64,000 nt of DNA, taken from positions 868,001 to 932,000 of the forward strand of contig NZ_BMCN01000001.1 in the NCBI RefSeq assembly GCF_014635205.1, given 5' to 3'. Below are positions 1 through 7,837 of the stretch, piece after piece. Position 1 is the stretch's first letter, and each line of letters opens with the position of its first letter. Below the pieces are notes generated by a model. It did no database searches. It was not told the origin of the DNA and was given only the letters and a program-made list of their open reading frames with translations. The position numbers and the translations under genes were made by a program. Origin of the DNA: Jeotgalicoccus aerolatus (GTDB lineage Bacteria; Bacillota; Bacilli; Staphylococcales; Salinicoccaceae).

Positions 1-772
1 GAAACAAGTGTGCATTCATTCCGTACCCGATAATTTTAAAATTGATTTTATTCTCTTCCAGTTGATGTGCCATTTCCTGAAGTTTTTCATAACTTTGCGC
101 AAAGCCAATATTTCCGGTATAGATGACCCTGAATTCATCTGGCGGTTCTTTAAACTCAACTTCATTTTTTGCAAATGCATTAGGTAAAAACAATACTGGT
201 TTATTTTTTACCATTTTCTTTAAATAGTATCTAAATCCTTCGTTATTAATCACTATTTTATCAGACTGTTTATAGAGCATCTTTTCCATAAATTTAAGCA
301 CCGGGTAAAACATACTGATATTCATCTTATCAACATCCCGTACACTGTCCGGCCATAAGTCGCGAATTTCAAGGATCCGCTTAACTTTTTTATCTTTCTT
401 TTGGAAAAAAGCAGCCCATGGTATAAAAATATTAGGTGTCGTGACATAGACTGTATCGTATAGATGCTGATATTTTTTGACATAAACACGCACTTTATAA
501 GCGAGTTCAAAATAGTAAAGCAGACGAAATGCCATTGATTTACTCTGCTTATTGGTTCTCATCTTCAGTCTCATGATATCTTTCGATTGATTTATAATGT
601 CACTGCTCCAATACTTCTCCTCTTCATACATCTTTGCATTCGGATAAGCTGGATTAGTCGTAAGCACTTCTACATCATGCTTTTTTGATAACTGAACATA
701 CAAATTTTTTAATCTGTTTGCTCCTGAACCAATTTCCGGATAAAAATTCTGTGTGATTAATAATATTTTCAT
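1..772 (-). CDS. Glycosyltransferase family 4 (WbuB/WcaI-like), 3' end outside window
   Basis: The gene starts at an ATG at 770-772 and stays open to position 2, so the C-terminus lies beyond the left edge. About 257 residues are visible. The N-terminus reads MKILLITQNFYPEIGSGANR, the Rossmann-like opening of GT-B glycosyltransferases, with the Gly-rich donor loop. RDLWPDS near residue 125 is typical of the WbuB/WcaI subgroup, and the visible end (VIYTGNIGFAQS) is the start of the second Rossmann domain. It would act at the cytoplasmic membrane face, transferring a sugar from an NDP donor to a lipid-linked glycan. It sits 80 bp downstream of another GT4 gene on the same strand, so the two are probably co-transcribed. 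Acceptor and sugar cannot be told. Confidence 0.85.
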   Translation of the reverse strand, partial: MKILLITQNFYPEIGSGANRLKNLYVQLSKKHDVEVLTTNPAYPNAKMYEEEKYWSSDIINQSKDIMRLKMRTNKQSKSMAFRLLYYFELAYKVRVYVKKYQHLYDTVYVTTPNIFIPWAAFFQKKDKKVKRILEIRDLWPDSVRDVDKMNISMFYPVLKFMEKMLYKQSDKIVINNEGFRYYLKKMVKNKPVLFLPNAFAKNEVEFKEPPDEFRVIYTGNIGFAQSYEKLQEMAHQLEENKINFKIIGYGMNAHLF

Positions 773-853
773 AAGTCACCTTAAATTACTTTCTAAGTTA
801 ATACATAAAATTAACATTCGTTTTATTATAACAAAATTACGCACCCTTTTAAA

Positions 854-2017
854 TTAAAGTTTGTCGTATAAATTTTTCAAAATGATCTTTTCATTTTCCC
901 AATTATAATTTGTTTTTGCCTTAATAGTATTCTCTTTAAATTTTATTCTCAACTCCTCATTATTGATCATTTTTAATAATGCTGATTCTAAAGATTCTGT
1001 ACTTCCCTCTTCAACGACTATTCCTATTTCTTCATTTTCAATTACTCGTTCTATTTCAGGTAGATTCGAACCAATTACAGGTACATGTGCCATAATATAC
1101 TCGAAGAGTTTATTTGAGGATGCCGAATAATGATTGAAGTTCGTATTTTCTAAAAACTGTATACCGATATCAGCTGATTTGGTATAACTGCGAAGCTGCT
1201 TATACGGAACTCTATCAATAAATATCACTTTATCTGTCACACCAATTTCATAATGATAATCTATCAAATTTTGACGTTCTTTTCCGTCTCCAATCATAAT
1301 CAACATGGCATTCTCTACATTTTTAAAAGCATCCAGAAGCTTAAATAAACCTCTGCCTTCCTGCATACCGCCTTGATACAGTACAATTTTTTTATTTTCC
1401 GGTATATTAAATTGTTTTCTCAGCGGAAATGGTGTCACATCGTTAATATCATAGAGTTCTGAGTAGTTATGTACCGGCGTGGGGCGTTCTTTGTACAAAT
1501 CATTATGATAATCAGCTCTCGTATCATTTTCAACGATGACATGATCAGTAAAGTTCAGCATAAATTTCTCTATTCTATATATTTTCTTAAAATTATAATG
1601 CGTGCGGCTGGTTTGCACTTCATGTGAATCATAAATTAATGTTTTTCTGTTAAAACGCAGTTTTGCACAAACAATTCCCTGTATTAAAGTGTTTAAGTCA
1701 TGTGCATGATACACATCAGTATCATACTTTCTGCCGAGCATTATCATTTTTAACATCAGCAGCATATTCGGAACGTGCTTAGTCAAAACAGAAGATTTTA
1801 TTCTGGAAGTTATAAATTTCGGCAATTCCCATTTTAATGGGCGGTTAACATAAATATTCGCTCTTACTTTTTCGCTTGAAGAAAGATGCTGTTCAGTCAA
1901 TTCTTTCTTGGCAATAATTGTTACTGTATAATTTAAATCAGCAAGCGCAGAAGCTTCCCTCATTACTCTTGCATCATTGACAAAATTATTCCACACAAAC
2001 ATCGTTACCTTTTTCAT
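854..2017 (-). CDS. Glycosyltransferase family 4 (group 1)
   Basis: This is a 387-residue GT-B fold glycosyltransferase. The N-terminal half begins KKVTMFVWNNFVNDARVMRE, a common opening of group 1 enzymes. The second domain starts around IVLYQGGMQEGRGLFKLLDA and ends with the nucleotide-sugar region SSNKLFEYIMAHVPVIGSN and the conserved Glu. A TTG six bases upstream is in frame, but a GAGGG Shine-Dalgarno lies six bases before the ATG at 2015-2017 and touches the TTG, so the ATG is chosen. It is divergent from the LCP gene at 2125, suggesting a shared control region at 2018-2124. It probably adds a sugar to a wall or capsular polymer; the substrate is unknown. Confidence 0.88.
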   Translation of the reverse strand: MKKVTMFVWNNFVNDARVMREASALADLNYTVTIIAKKELTEQHLSSSEKVRANIYVNRPLKWELPKFITSRIKSSVLTKHVPNMLLMLKMIMLGRKYDTDVYHAHDLNTLIQGIVCAKLRFNRKTLIYDSHEVQTSRTHYNFKKIYRIEKFMLNFTDHVIVENDTRADYHNDLYKERPTPVHNYSELYDINDVTPFPLRKQFNIPENKKIVLYQGGMQEGRGLFKLLDAFKNVENAMLIMIGDGKERQNLIDYHYEIGVTDKVIFIDRVPYKQLRSYTKSADIGIQFLENTNFNHYSASSNKLFEYIMAHVPVIGSNLPEIERVIENEEIGIVVEEGSTESLESALLKMINNEELRIKFKENTIKAKTNYNWENEKIILKNLYDKL

Positions 2018-2124
2018 TTGCAACCCTCTGATTTTTAATATATTGTTTTAATTTATGTTCAAATAACATTATAATAGAGTTTAGTCTATTTTAAAATCTT
2101 AATAAGAAATGGGTCTTAATATTT

Positions 2125-3561
2125 ATGAAAAAAATAATTTGGACAATAGTTATTGTCCTGCTGCTTATATTAATTGGTGTCGGAATTTATATACTCAGCC
2201 TATACAATACTTTTGATCAAGGTGTCACCAGTTCTTATGAACCAACTGACAGAGAACGTTCAGACTTACGTGAAGAAGATGCAACAGTAGATGAAAGCTT
2301 CACTGTTTTAATTCTAGGTACAGACGAAAATGATTCACGTGCAGAAAAGGAAAATCTGGACAGCAATGATTTTCGTACTGACAGTATGATACTGGCAACT
2401 TTTGACAAAAATAATGATGATGTAAAACTGGTTAACATTCCCCGCGATACACTCGCCTACATTGAACCCGAAGGATACTTCGACAAAATAAATCACGCCC
2501 ATATGTATGGCGGTCCGAGTGCATCCATGGATGCAGTAGAGAAATTATTAAATGTGCCGGTCGATTACTATGCCCGTATTAATATGGCAGGTGTCGTCGA
2601 CATTGTTGATTCAGTCGGCGGTGTTGAATTTGATGTTCCTTTTGATATGAACGAACCAAACCAGCATGACAACGGCAGAATTGAACTGGAGGCCGGTGAG
2701 CAGGAACTGAATGGAGAAGAAGCACTTGCTGTAGTAAGAAGCAGACGCGTCGATTCAGATTTAGGACGCGGCAACAGACAGATGGAACTCGTCGAAGCTG
2801 TTTTAAGTAAAGTTAAATCATCAGGCGGCCTGACTAAAATTGATGACTTAATCAAAGTCGTTGCAGACAATACTAAACATAACTTTAAAACAAAAGATAT
2901 ACGTGAACTCGCATCATATTATGCATTTAATGACATTTCATTTGAATCCACTCAACTGCATGGAACGGACTACTGGGCTCAAGGTAACGGCGGTTACTTC
3001 TACAGAGCAGATGACGAACACTTATTTGTACTTTCAAATACAATCAGCTCTATACTTGAATTAGATCCATCAGAACCTTATGATCTGCTGCAGCTGAGAA
3101 TTGGTGATTATTTAATCCCATATGAATATATGGATGACTATATGCTTACAGAACATCGTCCTGAAACTATCCCTTACTTTGCTGAAGAAGGGTACGAAAG
3201 TCCTTATGGTAATGGATTCGATACTGAAGAATTTGATTATGAAGAATCAGAAATTGAGGGTGAAGGCGATTTAGAAGATACGACTGATGAAGAAACAGAA
3301 CAAAACAGCCAGAACCCTCAAAATGAAAACAGCGGCGGTCAGGAACAGCAAAACGGTAATAATAATCAGGATGAACAGTACTACGATGACGGTACTCAAA
3401 CAGATGAATATTACGATGACGGAACAAACAACCAAGATCAACAGTATTATAATGATGGAACAAACAATCAAGACCAGCAGTATTATGATGATGGCACACA
3501 AACTGATGAGTATTACGAGAGCAACACCAGCAACTCACAGAACAATGGCTACTATTATTAA
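2125..3561 (+). CDS. LytR-CpsA-Psr (LCP) family wall-polymer ligase with long repetitive C-terminal tail
   Basis: LCP proteins transfer lipid-linked teichoic acid or capsule onto peptidoglycan outside the membrane. This 478-residue protein has a short cytoplasmic start, one membrane anchor (residues 4-26), and an LCP domain from about residue 60. The domain contains the phosphate-binding motifs FRTDSMILATFD and VRSRRVDSDLGRGNRQ. After residue 360 it departs from its paralogue at 17977: an acidic stretch is followed by Asn/Gln/Asp/Tyr-rich repeats of about 12 residues (NNQDQQYYNDGT type) to the end. It is followed within 20 bp by the DUF2538 gene. The Shine-Dalgarno is weak (AAATGGGT). Function by family is well supported; the tail's role is unknown. 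Confidence 0.92.
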   Translation: MKKIIWTIVIVLLLILIGVGIYILSLYNTFDQGVTSSYEPTDRERSDLREEDATVDESFTVLILGTDENDSRAEKENLDSNDFRTDSMILATFDKNNDDVKLVNIPRDTLAYIEPEGYFDKINHAHMYGGPSASMDAVEKLLNVPVDYYARINMAGVVDIVDSVGGVEFDVPFDMNEPNQHDNGRIELEAGEQELNGEEALAVVRSRRVDSDLGRGNRQMELVEAVLSKVKSSGGLTKIDDLIKVVADNTKHNFKTKDIRELASYYAFNDISFESTQLHGTDYWAQGNGGYFYRADDEHLFVLSNTISSILELDPSEPYDLLQLRIGDYLIPYEYMDDYMLTEHRPETIPYFAEEGYESPYGNGFDTEEFDYEESEIEGEGDLEDTTDEETEQNSQNPQNENSGGQEQQNGNNNQDEQYYDDGTQTDEYYDDGTNNQDQQYYNDGTNNQDQQYYDDGTQTDEYYESNTSNSQNNGYYY

Positions 3562-3580
3562 TTAAGCGGAGGTGGCTGCT

Positions 3581-4045
3581 TTGAGAAAATCATATGATAA
3601 AGTATCAAATATTCATGAAATGATGGATCACCTTGAAGAGTTAATAAAAAACAGCAACCAGCCCAAAATTGAAAATGAATATTTTTATATGAACCATGAA
3701 CACAAGGAATTGTACTTATCATTAAGAAGTTACTTTTCTGAATCCAAAAGTAATCCGTCGGTAGATGCTGCATGTTATATTACTGCTATACCGGAAATAT
3801 ATGAACACGTTAATATATTTGATTATATATTTCCGCTGGACTGGGTACAAAAAGATGGCAAATTATCCGATGAATTTAAAAAATTAAAACCGCACATGCA
3901 ATATATTGCCCTGGCTGCGGCGGAAGCAAGTAATATTAGATTTAATACACGCCCTGCCCTGTCACTCGGGATGGATTACTGGAATATTGAACAGCTTAAA
4001 GTATTTTGGCAATATACAATCATTCGAAGAAAAAATGCGATGTAG
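3581..4045 (+). CDS. DUF2538-family conserved protein
   Basis: A 154-residue cytoplasmic protein without signal peptide or membrane segment. The features YFYMNHEHKELY, VDAACYITAIPEIYE and the end MDYWNIEQLKVFWQYT match, from memory, the staphylococcal DUF2538 family, whose function is unknown. GGAGG at 3568-3572 lies eight bases before a TTG at 3581; an in-frame GTG at 3572 overlaps that ribosome site and is not usable, so TTG is chosen. It sits between the LCP gene and the acetyltransferase gene with short gaps, so the three form one transcription unit. Confidence 0.75.
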   Translation: MRKSYDKVSNIHEMMDHLEELIKNSNQPKIENEYFYMNHEHKELYLSLRSYFSESKSNPSVDAACYITAIPEIYEHVNIFDYIFPLDWVQKDGKLSDEFKKLKPHMQYIALAAAEASNIRFNTRPALSLGMDYWNIEQLKVFWQYTIIRRKNAM

Positions 4046-4054
4046 GTGATAAAT

Positions 4055-4480
4055 ATGGAACTTAAAATTACTGATGATCAAAAATATTACAACCAGTGTT
4101 TGGAAATAAGAAAAGAAGTTTTCGTTGAAGAACAAAACGTGCCGCTGGAAATGGAAGTCGATGAGTATGAAAAAGAATCGGTTAATATACTTCTTACTCT
4201 TGATGATCGTCCCTTAGGAACAGTGAGATATAGAGATATCGGTGATGGTCTTATCAAAGTTGAAAGAATGGCAGTAAGAGAAATTGCCAGAGGCCTTCAC
4301 CTTGGTCAGGCTCTTATGAACTTTGTTCATATTCATGCTGAAGAGAATGGTTTCACTCGAGCCAAGCTCGGAGCACAAGTCCATGCTATTAAGTTTTATG
4401 AAAAACTGGGTTATGAAGTGTCCTCAGATGAATTTGACGATGCAGGTATTCCTCATAAATATATGGAAAGAAATTTATAA
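4055..4480 (+). CDS. GNAT family N-acetyltransferase, YjcF/ElaA-like
   Basis: A 141-residue GNAT acetyltransferase that would use acetyl-CoA on an unknown small substrate or protein. The start contains the subgroup motif IRKEVFVEEQNVP. The acetyl-CoA loop is VERMAVREIARGLHLGQALM, and the end FYEKLGYEVSSDEFDDAGIP is typical of YjcF-like members. The ATG at 4055 has AGGTG six bases upstream; the in-frame GTG at 4046 lies inside that site. It starts ten bases after the preceding stop and ends just before a terminator. In Bacillus yjcF lies beside yjcG and yjcH; here those homologues are about 31 kb away (35286-36587). Confidence 0.85.
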   Translation: MELKITDDQKYYNQCLEIRKEVFVEEQNVPLEMEVDEYEKESVNILLTLDDRPLGTVRYRDIGDGLIKVERMAVREIARGLHLGQALMNFVHIHAEENGFTRAKLGAQVHAIKFYEKLGYEVSSDEFDDAGIPHKYMERNL

Positions 4481-4484
4481 AATT

Positions 4485-4520
4485 AAAAAATGAGTCCTGA
4501 TAATCAGGACTCATTTTTTT
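4485..4520. terminator. Bidirectional intrinsic terminator between convergent genes
   Basis: A perfect 10-bp stem (TGAGTCCTGA 4491-4500, TCAGGACTCA 4504-4513) with a 3-nt loop is flanked by six A on the left and seven T on the right. It ends the acetyltransferase transcript on the plus strand and the glycosyltransferase operon on the minus strand. The stop codon of the minus-strand gene (4504-4506) lies inside the stem. Confidence 0.92.
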
Positions 4521-6681
4521 TATGATTTTCTGTTAACTTGAACAGTGTTTCTTTTATTTCCTCAATATTTCCAAGTTCACTGCCGACTACTCTACTATTA
4601 TTATCTTTAACAATTTCACTGAGAACACTTCCATTTTCATATAACGACCAAATGTCGGTTCCTGATGAAATATAATCACTATATTTTGAAGCCAAATACG
4701 GATTTTTCTTCATATAATCCTTTGTATTTGCATCACTTAATATCAGACAGTCAAACTCCTTAGATGCATTAAGAAATTCAAAATATTTCAAATATGTGTT
4801 AACTTGAACAATGTCTGACACATTCTGGGTAATAACCTGACTTCGAACTTTTGAAGTATCATTTGTAAAAATATAAAGTTTAGCTTTAATATTGGCGTCT
4901 TTAACAGTTTTAGCAATATTGATAATATCTGAAGCACTTCTTGTTTCGTAAAAATTACCAAAATAACCAATGTTGTACTCACTCTGGTCCAATGAGACAT
5001 AATGCTTATCTATATCATAATAATATTCGTCAAGTGATGGATGTTTAGAAATAACCGATTTCTTATAAACCATATTTTGAAATTCTTCACTGAAGCGTTC
5101 AAGCATAACTGATTGTTGGTTAATATTAGTGAATACAATTTCATCAGCAAAAATAAAGGGCAACACTTCACACATATTAAATAAATTATTATTTACATAT
5201 TTCTCAAAATTTCTTGGCACTTTTTTCTTTAATCTTTTTACTTCTTTAGCGGAAAAATACCCTGCTTTTCTCTCTTGATTTTTAATATCAAATAAAATTG
5301 GATCAGAAAACTCTGCTATCCATTTTATATTATTATTTTCCTCTTTAAATTCAAATGCTGCCATATGAGATCCTGGCCATAACGCTCTGCTGTAAATCTG
5401 ATTATACTTATACAACTCTACACGCTTTTTAACTTTATCCACGAACGATTTTATATAATTTGCATTGGAAAACGAGGATACAGTATTTATCATATATTTT
5501 GTGTCGATATACGGATTAGCGATAACTTCCAAAGAAGGATCCATTGCTCTAACATCGGTCATATCATTAAAAACAACATCGACAGGCTGTTTTCCCTGAT
5601 TGATACGTTTTGCCATTACGACACCGCTTGTATCAACAAAAGGAGGGAAGCAATAACTGATATATAACGTTTTAGCCAGGTCCTTATTAACTTGCTGATA
5701 CGGATAAAATTCATCCTGCTTAAACTTAATTAAGTCCGTAACCTTACTGTATTCTTCTATGTTCTCTAACAAATATTTATTAATGAATAATGCCTGGGAG
5801 CGCATTCTATCTATGATTAAATTTCTTACATCAAGATTATCTTCATACTGCAACAAACTCTGCAGTGCATCTATCACATTGATTCTATCTAAAACATTAA
5901 ACTGAAAAGATATTTTCGTTCTGGACAAAGTTCCTTGACCTTTATATCTGTAGTAAACAGCCTGACTTTGATTAATTTTAATAATCGGTTTAAATTCAGT
6001 AACTAATGCTGCATAAAGCACAACATCTTCCCCATTATTTAACTTCTCATTAAATTGTGTGTTTAATAAGAAGCTTGTAGGGACAATTTTGGCACCATTC
6101 AAAGATAAATTTTTCCCTACATCAAAATAACTGTTTGGATACTGATTTAATCTCAGAAGTTCTTTATTAATCACATTATTACCGTGATCATCCCTTGTTT
6201 CAACAATTTCATGCAACTGATTTAATAAGATAGTATAAGGTTCCGCTTCTGATAATGAGTTCTTCAAGTAATCAAATGACAGTGTATCATCAACATCAAG
6301 GAAAGTTATATAAGAGTAATCGGCATTATTAATACCTGTATTTCGAGCAGTACCTACCCCTTTATTCGAATACAATACTTTATACTTAAATGGTTTGTCC
6401 AACCTACTCAATAATTTTTCGCTTTTTTCATATTCTCCGTTGAAAACAAAAACTGCCTCAAAAAATTTGTAATCTAGTGATTGTCTTTTTAAAGAATCCA
6501 CAAGATTTTCTATAAAATTTTCTCCCTGATGAACAGGAATAATCACACTTATTCCATTTTCCAAATCATTATTTGGAAATAGAGTGACTTCCTCTTGAAC
6601 TTTTTCATCCGAAAGTATTGAGTTTTTTATTTCTTTTATTTCTTTCAATCTCTCTCTAATCTTTAAATTAGACATACTCAT
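4504..6681 (-). CDS. Two-domain glycosyltransferase: GT2 domain plus conserved C-terminal GT-B-like module
   Basis: A 725-residue cytoplasmic protein, last gene of the glycopolymer operon. Residues 43-260 are a GT-A family 2 domain: GISVIIPVHQGENFI, the motif NKGVGTARNTG, and the metal-binding motif FLDVDD (127-132). Residues 338-705 form a second module shared with the protein at 7838-9925. It contains YCFPPFVDTSGVVMAKRI, WIAEFSDP, ADEIVFTN, YFGNFYETRSA and SKYSDY, and looks like a divergent GT-B glycosyltransferase fold (inference). A protein with two transferase domains could polymerise a disaccharide repeat or a polyol-sugar chain. It follows the 69-residue coiled-coil gene by 3 bp. The ATG at 6681 has a weak AGAAAG site; an ATG two codons in is also possible. 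Substrates are unknown. Confidence 0.82.
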   Translation of the reverse strand: MSMSNLKIRERLKEIKEIKNSILSDEKVQEEVTLFPNNDLENGISVIIPVHQGENFIENLVDSLKRQSLDYKFFEAVFVFNGEYEKSEKLLSRLDKPFKYKVLYSNKGVGTARNTGINNADYSYITFLDVDDTLSFDYLKNSLSEAEPYTILLNQLHEIVETRDDHGNNVINKELLRLNQYPNSYFDVGKNLSLNGAKIVPTSFLLNTQFNEKLNNGEDVVLYAALVTEFKPIIKINQSQAVYYRYKGQGTLSRTKISFQFNVLDRINVIDALQSLLQYEDNLDVRNLIIDRMRSQALFINKYLLENIEEYSKVTDLIKFKQDEFYPYQQVNKDLAKTLYISYCFPPFVDTSGVVMAKRINQGKQPVDVVFNDMTDVRAMDPSLEVIANPYIDTKYMINTVSSFSNANYIKSFVDKVKKRVELYKYNQIYSRALWPGSHMAAFEFKEENNNIKWIAEFSDPILFDIKNQERKAGYFSAKEVKRLKKKVPRNFEKYVNNNLFNMCEVLPFIFADEIVFTNINQQSVMLERFSEEFQNMVYKKSVISKHPSLDEYYYDIDKHYVSLDQSEYNIGYFGNFYETRSASDIINIAKTVKDANIKAKLYIFTNDTSKVRSQVITQNVSDIVQVNTYLKYFEFLNASKEFDCLILSDANTKDYMKKNPYLASKYSDYISSGTDIWSLYENGSVLSEIVKDNNSRVVGSELGNIEEIKETLFKLTENHKKNES

Positions 6682-6684
6682 ACA

Positions 6685-6894
6685 CTACTTTCTGACAAAC
6701 TTTATCATTTTCAAACCTACTCTAATTGGAAGAAAACTTTGATACTTCTTAATCTGTCTATTCAATCTGTCATTCTCATTTTTTAAAACTGATATTTGTC
6801 TATCGATATTCTTCAGTTCATTTAAAGCTCTTTCTTCCTTATCTAAGGACTCTAAAGCTATTCTTTTTAATTCTTCATAAGTTAATTTATTCAT
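6685..6894 (-). CDS. Small coiled-coil protein of the glycopolymer operon
   Basis: A 69-residue protein with AAGGTG eight bases before its ATG. Residues 15-50 are a heptad-like coiled coil (KNIDRQISVLKNENDRLNRQ), followed by a basic tail FLPIRVGLKMIKFVRK. Such coiled-coil plus basic tails are common at the ends of glycan-synthesis enzymes and may bring complexes to the membrane or set chain length, but that is inference. It lies 12 bp after tagH and 3 bp before the two-domain glycosyltransferase gene. No family is recognised. Confidence 0.7.
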   Translation of the reverse strand: MNKLTYEELKRIALESLDKEERALNELKNIDRQISVLKNENDRLNRQIKKYQSFLPIRVGLKMIKFVRK

Positions 6895-6906
6895 TATATA
6901 AGCACC

Positions 6907-7815
6907 TTATAGATATTGAATTGCTTGTAAATAACCCATCACAACAATAATAACCGAAAAAATCATTAAAAGTATGCTATTCCCTATTCCAAACTTAGTA
7001 TCATTTTTCTCTGGAAGGTAAGATGTTGTTCTTTGTCCATCAACCATAGCCTTCTTATATCGTTTTTGAATGTGCTTAGGTTTGATATTATATCCTCTGA
7101 CAAAACGTGCGTACAAACCAACAACTGGCATGCAATCTCCATACTCTTTAAGTTCTCCAAAATGGATCCATGCAGCTTTATTACACATTTGCTGTATTTG
7201 AGGAATGGAATGACTTACAAAAAATATTGTTCTGCCTTCTTCTCGAAATTCTTTCATTTTATCGATACATTTACTCGCAAAAGTATCATCGCCAACTGAA
7301 AGTGCTTCATCAACTATAAGTACATCAGGGTCTGTGTGAACTGCTATTGCAAATCCAAGTCTAGACATCATCCCACTTGAATAAGATTTTATTGGCTGAT
7401 TTAAAAAATCTTCTAGTTCGCTGAAAGCTACAATATCGTCATATCGCTCTTCTATATCTTTCTCACTCAGTCCATGCATCAAACATTTCATATGGATATT
7501 TTCTTCACCTGTCAGCTCCATATTCAATCCTGCTGATATAGCTATTAGTGATGGTTTACCATCTACATGAATTTCTCCTGAAGATGGTACAGTTACCCCC
7601 CCAAGTAAATTTGACAAAGTTGATTTACCCGATCCGTTTAATCCTACTATACCTACTGAGTCCCCAGGTTCAACTTCAAATGATACATTTTTCAGAGCAT
7701 GATAGTATTCCTGTTCCTTATTCATAAATGGAATCATCATTTTCCATAGTTTCTTCCTGTTACTCGTCGTATTAAAAACTTTTGATACATTGTCAACTTT
7801 TACTTTATAATTCAT
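6907..7815 (-). CDS. tagH: Teichoic-acid/glycopolymer ABC exporter, ATPase subunit (TagH-like)
   Basis: This ABC ATPase powers export of an undecaprenyl-linked polymer across the membrane together with TagG (12070-12879). Walker A is GLNGSGKST (residues 58-66), the signature is SYSSGMMSRLGFA and Walker B is VLIVDEALSVGDD. The regular TagH feature of a region between residues 15 and 40 before the core is present. A C-terminal hydrophobic segment (about 279-298) would anchor the protein. At 302 residues it is near the short staphylococcal TarH, not the long Bacillus TagH with a large outer domain. It is unusual that tagG and tagH are separated by four other genes of the same operon. Confidence 0.9.
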   Translation of the reverse strand: MNYKVKVDNVSKVFNTTSNRKKLWKMMIPFMNKEQEYYHALKNVSFEVEPGDSVGIVGLNGSGKSTLSNLLGGVTVPSSGEIHVDGKPSLIAISAGLNMELTGEENIHMKCLMHGLSEKDIEERYDDIVAFSELEDFLNQPIKSYSSGMMSRLGFAIAVHTDPDVLIVDEALSVGDDTFASKCIDKMKEFREEGRTIFFVSHSIPQIQQMCNKAAWIHFGELKEYGDCMPVVGLYARFVRGYNIKPKHIQKRYKKAMVDGQRTTSYLPEKNDTKFGIGNSILLMIFSVIIVVMGYLQAIQYL

Positions 7816-7837
7816 TTATCCCACTTCCAAGTCTGTA

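Noticed and set aside
3167-3538. Minus-strand open frames across the LCP tail
   Set aside because: They are mirror frames of the repetitive tail and have no ribosome site; the plus-strand LCP frame explains the bias.
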